Shown: positions 1 through 3,947 of the stretch, one piece after another
Position numbering within the stretch: the first letter of the stretch is position 1
How the letters are laid out: each line of letters begins with the position of its first letter
Source: Burkholderiales bacterium
Lineage (GTDB): Bacteria; Pseudomonadota; Gammaproteobacteria; Burkholderiales; Burkholderiaceae_C
NCBI GenBank assembly: GCA_025352345.1
Contig: JANXTP010000321.1
Coordinates: 1-6,625 of the forward strand
DNA length: 6,625 nucleotides
Direction: 5' to 3'
Notes under the pieces: model-generated
What the model was told of the DNA's origin: nothing
Seen by the model: the letters and a program-made list of their open reading frames with translations, nothing else
Databases searched by the model: none
Translations under genes and position numbers: made by a program

Positions 1-58
1 TCGCCGACCTGCCCACACGCTTCCGATTCAGGCTGAGCCCGGCATCGGATGCGGCCGA

Positions 59-589
59 TCAGCTGCCGTAGAACACGTACTCGGCTTCGTACGCCACCTG
101 CTGGCGTGCGCCCTTGGTGTCACTGGTGCAAGCCGTGGCCGGCGCCACGCCGCCCTTGGTGTTCAAACGCTGGATGTAGCTGACGCCCGCCATCGTGCCC
201 GCCCCGGTGGCCGGCTCGGCCTTGACCAGTTGCAGCGGGATGCTGCCCGGCACCGACGGCGCCACGGCGACCTGCTTGCCGGTCACCTTCGAGCCGTCGG
301 TCGATTCCCAGGTGGGGCCGGCGTAGTATTTGCCGACCTCTTTCTTGTCAGACGAGTAGAGCTTGGCCACCGGCCCGGCGAAAGCCCATTCGAAGACGCC
401 GGCGGTGTCCTTCTTCTCGCGGCATTCGTAGGTCAGCTCGCCAACGCCGGTGGCCGACATCAACTGCTTCTGGCCCGCGGGCACGCGCACTGGCTCTGGC
501 AAGGCCTCGTTGTCGACGGTGGTCGAGGGTGCAGCATTGGCGCACAGGCTGATAGCGCACAGGACGACAACGGTGAGGGCTGATTTCAT
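59..589 (-). CDS. Secreted DUF3455 domain protein
   Basis: The product is 176 aa and of unknown biochemical function. It begins with a clear signal peptide: Lys2, a hydrophobic stretch at about residues 5-17, and a likely signal peptidase I site after ANA (residue 19), so it should be periplasmic or secreted. The mature part matches my memory of the DUF3455 family: VPAGQKQLMSATGVGELTYEC at about 36-56, FAGPVAKLY at 70-78, YYAGPTWESTDGSKVTG at 88-104, and a C-terminal RLNTKGG...TACTS region. Cys56 and Cys154 are the only cysteines outside the signal peptide and could form a disulfide. I chose the ATG at 587-589 because the signal peptide starts there and a GGAG (597-600) lies 7 nt upstream. 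The same frame stays open to 994, but that extension runs through the cytochrome terminator and part of the cytochrome gene and has no family resemblance. The cytochrome gene upstream ends in a strong terminator, so this gene is probably transcribed alone. The family call is confident; the role is unknown. Confidence 0.9.
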   Translation of the reverse strand: MKSALTVVVLCAISLCANAAPSTTVDNEALPEPVRVPAGQKQLMSATGVGELTYECREKKDTAGVFEWAFAGPVAKLYSSDKKEVGKYYAGPTWESTDGSKVTGKQVAVAPSVPGSIPLQLVKAEPATGAGTMAGVSYIQRLNTKGGVAPATACTSDTKGARQQVAYEAEYVFYGS

Positions 590-634
590 GGAGGTTCTCC
601 GCAACAGAATGAATGGATGGAAGGTGTGTGAACA

Positions 635-653
635 AGCGTCGTCGCACGACGCT
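635..653. repeat. Perfect inverted repeat upstream of the DUF3455 gene
   Basis: AGCGTCGT and ACGACGCT form an 8-bp perfect stem around a 3-base CGC loop, 46 bp upstream of the DUF3455 start codon. It lies in the leader or promoter region of that gene. No T-run follows on the minus strand (the next bases are TGTTCACAC), so it does not look like an intrinsic terminator. It could be a leader hairpin or an operator. The structure is visible; any function is a guess. Confidence 0.45.
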
Positions 654-742
654 CTGACACCACAACGAACCAGCTCGCACTTCAGATGCAGACCGCCCGC
701 AAACAGCGCTGAAAAACTTGAAGCCTCTCGGCACAGACGTGA

Positions 743-768
743 AAAAGCCGACCCGCAGGTCGGCTTTT
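743..768 (-). terminator. Intrinsic terminator of the cytochrome c gene
   Basis: AAAAGCCGACC and GGTCGGCTTTT pair perfectly around a CGCA loop. On the minus strand the GC-rich stem is followed by five T residues, and it begins about 20 nt after the cytochrome stop codon. This is a textbook rho-independent terminator for the cytochrome gene and separates it from the DUF3455 gene. The mirrored A/T flanks mean it could also work on the plus strand, but I see no plus-strand gene feeding it. Confidence 0.9.
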
Positions 769-786
769 CAGTCGTCGGCTCGGTGC

Positions 787-1665
787 TTACTTGACGGCAT
801 TGACCATGTAGGTCACCACGGCCTTGATGTCGGCGTCGCTGCCTTGCGAGCCACCGCGCGGCGGCATCGCGTTCTTGCCCTTGATGGCACTGGCCGTCAG
901 CCCGTCTATTCCCTGTGCCAGGCGAGGTGCCCAGGCGGCCTTGTCGCCAAACTTCGGTGCACCGGCAATGCCGGCACCATGGCAGGCCGAGCACACCTGC
1001 GTGAACAAGGCCGGGGGTGCGTTGGTTGCTGCGACGGCAGGTACCGCAGCGGCGGCGACCACCACGGCAGCCGGTTCGGCTGGCCTGGCCTCGACAGGTG
1101 CCGGGGCTGCTGCCACCGGCTCGGCGGCTGGGGCCGGCGCGGCTTCGGCGGTCGGCGCGGCGGGCTCAGGGAAATTCGCGCCGGCCTTGTTGGCCATGTA
1201 GACGACCGCGCGGCCGACCTCGATGTCACTGAAGTCACCGCCACCCTGCGGGCTCATGGCGTTCTTGCCTTTCAGCGCACTGGTCAGCAACACGTCGTAG
1301 CCCTGCGCGATGCGCGGCGCCCAGGCGGCGGCATCGCCGAACTTCGGCGCACCGGCCAGACCCGCCGCGTGGCAGGCCGAGCACTGCGCTGCAAACACCT
1401 GTTCGCCGGTCTTCCACGAGGCCGGGTTGGCGACGTCTTTGACCGTGACCGCACCGACCGGCGCGATGCGGCGCGCGATCGCCTCAGGCGTCAGGCCATC
1501 GCTGCCCGCTGCCGGCCGCTTGTCGTCGGTCACGTAGCTGGCCAGCATGACGATCGCGATCACCGGAACAACGAAGGAAAAGAAGATCGTGACGAGCAAC
1601 TGCTTGGGGGTCTTGATCGGTCCTTCGTGGTTTTCTTCGTCGTGGGAGTGGCTGACGTCGCTCAT
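787..1665 (-). CDS. Membrane-anchored diheme c-type cytochrome (cytochrome c5-like)
   Basis: The product is 292 aa and probably carries electrons in the periplasm, tethered to the inner membrane. The N-terminus is a hydrophilic cytoplasmic stretch rich in His, Asp and Glu. It is followed by one transmembrane segment at about residues 22-45, acting as an uncleaved anchor. Two class I cytochrome c domains follow, at about 87-160 and 217-290. Each has a CSACH haem-binding motif (Cys95-His99 and Cys225-His229) and a likely axial methionine in KNAM (Met137 and Met267). An Ala/Pro/Glu-rich flexible linker at about 161-218 joins them. The shared AGAPKFGD and AAWAPR segments resemble the cytochrome c5/CycE-type family. 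I chose the ATG at 1663-1665 because a GAGGAA ribosome site lies just upstream and the anchor follows. The frame is open to 2028, but that extension runs antisense through the tRNA gene. A strong terminator follows the stop. The redox partner cannot be told from the window. Confidence 0.93.
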   Translation of the reverse strand: MSDVSHSHDEENHEGPIKTPKQLLVTIFFSFVVPVIAIVMLASYVTDDKRPAAGSDGLTPEAIARRIAPVGAVTVKDVANPASWKTGEQVFAAQCSACHAAGLAGAPKFGDAAAWAPRIAQGYDVLLTSALKGKNAMSPQGGGDFSDIEVGRAVVYMANKAGANFPEPAAPTAEAAPAPAAEPVAAAPAPVEARPAEPAAVVVAAAAVPAVAATNAPPALFTQVCSACHGAGIAGAPKFGDKAAWAPRLAQGIDGLTASAIKGKNAMPPRGGSQGSDADIKAVVTYMVNAVK

Positions 1666-1789
1666 GAATTCCTCGGCTCGCGGGGTGATGCTGAAATGCA
1701 AATTGGATTTGTGCGCGCAGTGCAGCGGTCCGGACCCCGTGGGACTCCGGAGACGCAACCCAAGGCGGACCGCATCGGCACAGCGATTG

Positions 1790-1795
1790 AGTATA
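1790..1795 (-). promoter_or_regulatory. Possible -10 element for the cytochrome c gene
   Basis: On the minus strand this reads TATACT, one mismatch from TATAAT, about 125 nt upstream of the cytochrome start codon. I find no convincing -35 hexamer at 16-18 bp spacing, so the call is tentative. If real, the mRNA would have a leader of over 100 nt containing the 10-bp palindrome GGTCCGGACC at 1727-1736. Confidence 0.25.
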
Positions 1796-1871
1796 AAGCC
1801 GGGGGTAAGCACCCGAGGGCCGTGAGGCATCGCGTCCGAGCCCGCGAAGCCTCGCTGTTCAAGGCGCCCAC

Positions 1872-1877
1872 TACAAT
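1872..1877 (+). promoter_or_regulatory. Likely -10 element of the tRNA-Arg gene
   Basis: TACAAT, one mismatch from TATAAT, ends 10 nt before the mature tRNA 5' end. Transcription would then start about 3-5 nt upstream of the tRNA, a short leader that is plausible for a tRNA gene. No good -35 hexamer is visible at the expected distance. Confidence 0.4.
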
Positions 1878-1887
1878 CGAAAGCGTT

Positions 1888-1963
1888 GCGTCCGTAGCTC
1901 AATGGATAGAGTACTGCCCTCCGAAGGCAGGGGTTGCTGGTTCGATCCCAGCCGGGCGCACCA
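1888..1963 (+). tRNA. tRNA-Arg, anticodon CCG (reads CGG)
   Basis: A full cloverleaf can be drawn. The acceptor GCGTCCG pairs with CGGGCGC (1953-1959) with one G-T pair. The D arm contains AGCTCAATGGATAGAGT. The anticodon stem CTGCC/GGCAG (1914-1918/1926-1930) encloses the loop CTCCGAA, with anticodon CCG at 1921-1923. The T arm is GCTGG-TTCGATC-CCAGC (1936-1952). The discriminator is A1960 and the CCA end (1961-1963) is encoded. The gene sits at the left edge of an accessory block, and tRNA-Arg genes are known integration sites. No second copy of its 3' end occurs in this window. Confidence 0.97.
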
Positions 1964-1974
1964 CGCCTCGCGCG

Positions 1975-1993
1975 CAGTGCCTCCCGGGCACTG
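1975..1993. repeat. Inverted repeat just downstream of tRNA-Arg
   Basis: CAGTGCC and GGCACTG pair perfectly around a 5-base TCCCG loop, starting 12 nt after the tRNA CCA. It could help end transcription or mark 3' processing of the tRNA precursor. The bases after it on the plus strand are AAAAC, not a T-run, so it is not a standard intrinsic terminator. Confidence 0.35.
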
Positions 1994-2042
1994 AAAACGG
2001 TGTGTTGCATTCCAAAGCTATCACCCACTGCGCCACGGGCTC

Positions 2043-2721
2043 ATGAGTCAAGTCCTGATCAACCAGTACCTTGCCCAGCTCGATGTGCTGAAAAAGTGGG
2101 CGGCACGCACCGTGGATCGGTGGTGCGCGAGGCCTTCAAGGATCTGCTCAAGGGCTGGGGCAGCCGATCACGAAGGGAGCGATCTTCCACTGCGTCTACA
2201 CCGTGCTGCACGATCCAAGCTGCTGCGAGACCTATGCGCAGAGCCTGAAGCGCGAGTTCCCGCGCATCCCGCTGTACGGCGACAGCGAAACGACGTTCTG
2301 GCAATGGGCCGCCTGGGACGAGGCGCTCATAGTGATGCACATCGGCTATGAGCAGGTGGCACCGTTCGCGCTGCTGCGCGCCGACACGCCCGACGAGAAG
2401 GTGCGCGCCGCGGGCCAATCGCCGAAAGTCATCCTGAAGGCCGACATGGCCACCGGCCACATCGTTATCGACAGCGAGACCACGCTGGCCGGCGTGCCGC
2501 CCGAAGCCTGGGCCTACACGCTGGGCAACCGCTGCGCGATCGACTGGGTGCTCGACCAGTACAAGGAAAAGAAGCCCAAGGACCCGACCATCCGCGAGAA
2601 GTTCGACACCTACCGATTCAAGGACCACACGGAACACGTGATCGACCTGCTGGCCCGCGTGACCACGGTGAGCGTCGAGACGGTGCGGATCCTGGCGGCG
2701 ATGAAGGGGGCGGTGCGGTAG
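2043..2721 (+). pseudogene. Remnant of a Type ISP restriction-modification/helicase gene, internally deleted and frameshifted
   Basis: Intact Type ISP enzymes are single polypeptides, usually well over 1000 aa, that combine nuclease, helicase, methyltransferase and DNA-specificity parts. Only the two ends survive here. The N-terminus MSQVLINQYLAQLDVLKK reads from the ATG at 2043. It must then shift frame in the A-run at 2091-2095, where one more A would restore LKKVGGT, and continues as SVVREAFKDLLKGWG to about 2157. At about 2155-2165 the sequence jumps, in a third frame, into a C-terminal region: ITKGAIFHCVYTVLHDP, LKREFPRIPLY, FWQWAAW, LGNRCAIDWVLDQYKEKKPKD, TVSVETVRILAAM, then TAG at 2719-2721. 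These motifs match the C-terminal specificity region of COG4889/Type ISP enzymes as I remember them. All nuclease, helicase and methyltransferase motifs are missing, so the enzyme cannot be active. The last part is open from 2047 to the stop without interruption but has no evident ribosome site. No clear ribosome site precedes the ATG at 2043 either. The gene is convergent with the toxin gene, 13 bp away. Confidence 0.88.
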
Positions 2722-2734
2722 CGGCGCAGGCCAC

Positions 2735-3316
2735 TCAGATCAACGCCGCGGCAAGGCGCAGCCGGCTCGCCGTGACGACGAGGCCGTTGCGTTCCAGTGC
2801 ATGGGCAAATTCTTCGGGATTCAGAGTCGGATTCTTCTTGCGTTCACGCATGTCGCGAAACGCCGCGAGCGCCGTGAACTCATCGAGATCGAGCTGGGCC
2901 ATCAGAAAGTCATCGGGATGGATGGCCTCAATGCCATAGGGGCGCAGCACAGCATCAGGAAAGTGCTTGAGGTTCGCGGTCACGATGCAGTCTGCATGGC
3001 CCGCAATGGCGGCAGCCAGCACATGCACGTCGTCACGATCAGGCAGGTTCAGGCACGGGGCAAGAACCTGCCACGCCTCGGTGGGGATTTCCCAATCCGG
3101 CACGGCAAGGCGCATTTGATCCTTGCGAATGCCAAGGCGACCACAGAGTTCGGGGCGCTTGAGTTCGAGGTTACGTACCCATTCGTCCTCGATCTCTGCG
3201 GTCCACTTTGCGGCATAGAGTCCGGCCACGGCCAAGCTGATCAGGGCATCGGCCACGCTGACGGGGTAGAGAACACAGGCGTCCAACACCGCGGTGAAGC
3301 GGGCATGCCCAGCCAC
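2735..3316 (-). CDS. PIN-domain toxin of a VapBC-like toxin-antitoxin pair
   Basis: The product is 193 aa. PIN-domain toxins are Mg-dependent RNases, held inactive by their antitoxin. Visible features are FTAVLDACVLYP at about residues 7-18 (first acidic residue Asp12), acidic residues in TAEIEDEW at 39-46, the PDRDDVHVLAAA motif at 92-103 (Asp95/Asp96), and IVTANLKHFP at 111-120. This is the PIN_3-type pattern. A C-terminal extension of about 45 residues follows the PIN core, as in VapC50-like proteins. The first in-frame start that fits is a GTG at 3314-3316, one base after the antitoxin stop. The ATG nearby at 3305-3307 is out of frame. The tight spacing implies translational coupling, since the ribosome site is weak. 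All the key acidic residues seem to be present, so the toxin looks intact. The RNA target is unknown. The gene ends 13 bp from the convergent Type ISP remnant. Confidence 0.87.
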   Translation of the reverse strand: MAGHARFTAVLDACVLYPVSVADALISLAVAGLYAAKWTAEIEDEWVRNLELKRPELCGRLGIRKDQMRLAVPDWEIPTEAWQVLAPCLNLPDRDDVHVLAAAIAGHADCIVTANLKHFPDAVLRPYGIEAIHPDDFLMAQLDLDEFTALAAFRDMRERKKNPTLNPEEFAHALERNGLVVTASRLRLAAALI

Positions 3317-3317
3317 C

Positions 3318-3788
3318 TCAGTAGTCCAGGCCCAGATCGGTGGCGTTGTCCGACAAGCGTTGCAGGGCCTCGCGTTGGCCAGCGTGCATCTCGTTGGCAT
3401 AACGCAAGAGATCTTCAAACGCGATGCGCCGGTGGCTGCCAACCTTGCGGTGTGGCAGTCGCCCCTCTTCAATCTCCTTGATGACGAATGGCCGGGACAC
3501 ATTCAGGAAATTGGCCGCTTCGACCGTCGAGAGCTCCCGCTTGGCCGGCATGAATACCACCGGTTGACGTTCGCTCAACGCGCCCAACACGTCGGCAATG
3601 AAGCGCAGCGTCTTGGTTGGAACAGAAACCGAGGGCTCATCGCCGTTGTCGCTGGTCAGCGTGATCGAAGCAGCACGGGAATGATCCAGCGATTCGACGA
3701 TGAAGCGCTGCGCCAAACGTGCCATGTCGGCTTCTTCGGGAGTCATGTCTGGGGGCGCAAGCCGCCGTTCACGTTGGAGGGTCGCCAT
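3318..3788 (-). CDS. Excisionase-like helix-turn-helix antitoxin
   Basis: The product is 156 aa. The C-terminal half holds an excisionase/MerR-like DNA-binding domain at about residues 85-130: ELSTVEAANFLNVSRPFVIKE, then EEGRLPHRKVGSHRRI and FEDLLRYANE. The N-terminal half is charged and may contain a separate fold. The gene lies directly upstream of a PIN toxin gene, with a 1-bp gap. In such pairs (VapB50-type in mycobacteria is a similar arrangement) this protein neutralises the toxin and represses the operon. I chose the ATG at 3786-3788 because a GGAG (3796-3799) lies 7 nt upstream; an in-frame ATG at 3854 lacks a ribosome site. The product is unlikely to be a true phage excisionase, because no integrase is nearby and its partner is a PIN protein. 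Confidence 0.87.
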   Translation of the reverse strand: MATLQRERRLAPPDMTPEEADMARLAQRFIVESLDHSRAASITLTSDNGDEPSVSVPTKTLRFIADVLGALSERQPVVFMPAKRELSTVEAANFLNVSRPFVIKEIEEGRLPHRKVGSHRRIAFEDLLRYANEMHAGQREALQRLSDNATDLGLDY

Positions 3789-3901
3789 GTGGTTTCTCCA
3801 TTGGTCAGCTGGACACGGCGATCTGCTGAGCCCAGCCTGATGTTCGTTGTGCAAAGCCGACTTTATGCCACAAGTGCAATAAATGCATCATGTGAAGCGG
3901 G

Positions 3902-3946
3902 ATTTACACACGACTTACCCACTTGATTCACACAGGCTTATCCACA
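3902..3946 (+). promoter_or_regulatory. Cluster of DnaA-box-like 9-mers upstream of the toxin-antitoxin operon
   Basis: Four 9-mers in the same orientation resemble the DnaA box consensus TTWTNCACA. They are ATTTACACA (3902-3910, one mismatch), TTACCCACT (3915-3923, weaker), TGATTCACA (3924-3932, one mismatch) and TTATCCACA (3938-3946, perfect). They also form two imperfect direct repeats of about 22 bp, starting CACAC at 3907 and 3929. The last box ends one base before the uvrA stop codon. Possible roles are DnaA binding, an iteron-like remnant, or operator repeats for the antitoxin. Nothing in the window proves any of them. The rest of the 3789-3901 spacer contains two GTGCAA copies (3849-3854 and 3874-3879), and I could not place a convincing promoter in it. 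Confidence 0.4.
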
Positions 3947-3947
3947 A

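Noticed and set aside
1..71. Possible 3' end of a plus-strand gene converging on the DUF3455 gene (a frame from position 3 to the TAG at 69-71)
   Set aside because: Only about 22 codons are visible, with no recognisable motif, and other frames are equally plausible.
1727..1736. The 10-bp palindrome GGTCCGGACC upstream of the cytochrome gene
   Set aside because: GC-rich palindromes of this size are expected by chance here, and no second copy or clear promoter overlap supports an operator.
718..2046. A 442-codon plus-strand open frame opposite the cytochrome gene
   Set aside because: It lies antisense to the well-supported cytochrome gene, runs through the tRNA gene, and has the Arg/Gly-rich composition typical of a shadow frame in GC-rich DNA.
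2059..2637. A 192-codon minus-strand open frame across the Type ISP remnant
   Set aside because: The plus strand shows clear family motifs in this interval, and the minus-strand translation resembles nothing known to me.
2721..2749. A possible GCGGCG/CGCCGC hairpin between the convergent Type ISP remnant and the toxin gene, as a bidirectional terminator
   Set aside because: The 6-bp stem has a 17-base loop and no T-run on either strand, so it is not a credible terminator.
3318..3788. The helix-turn-helix gene as a phage excisionase, suggesting a prophage
   Set aside because: No integrase or phage gene is present, and it forms a tight operon with a PIN toxin, which fits an antitoxin much better.
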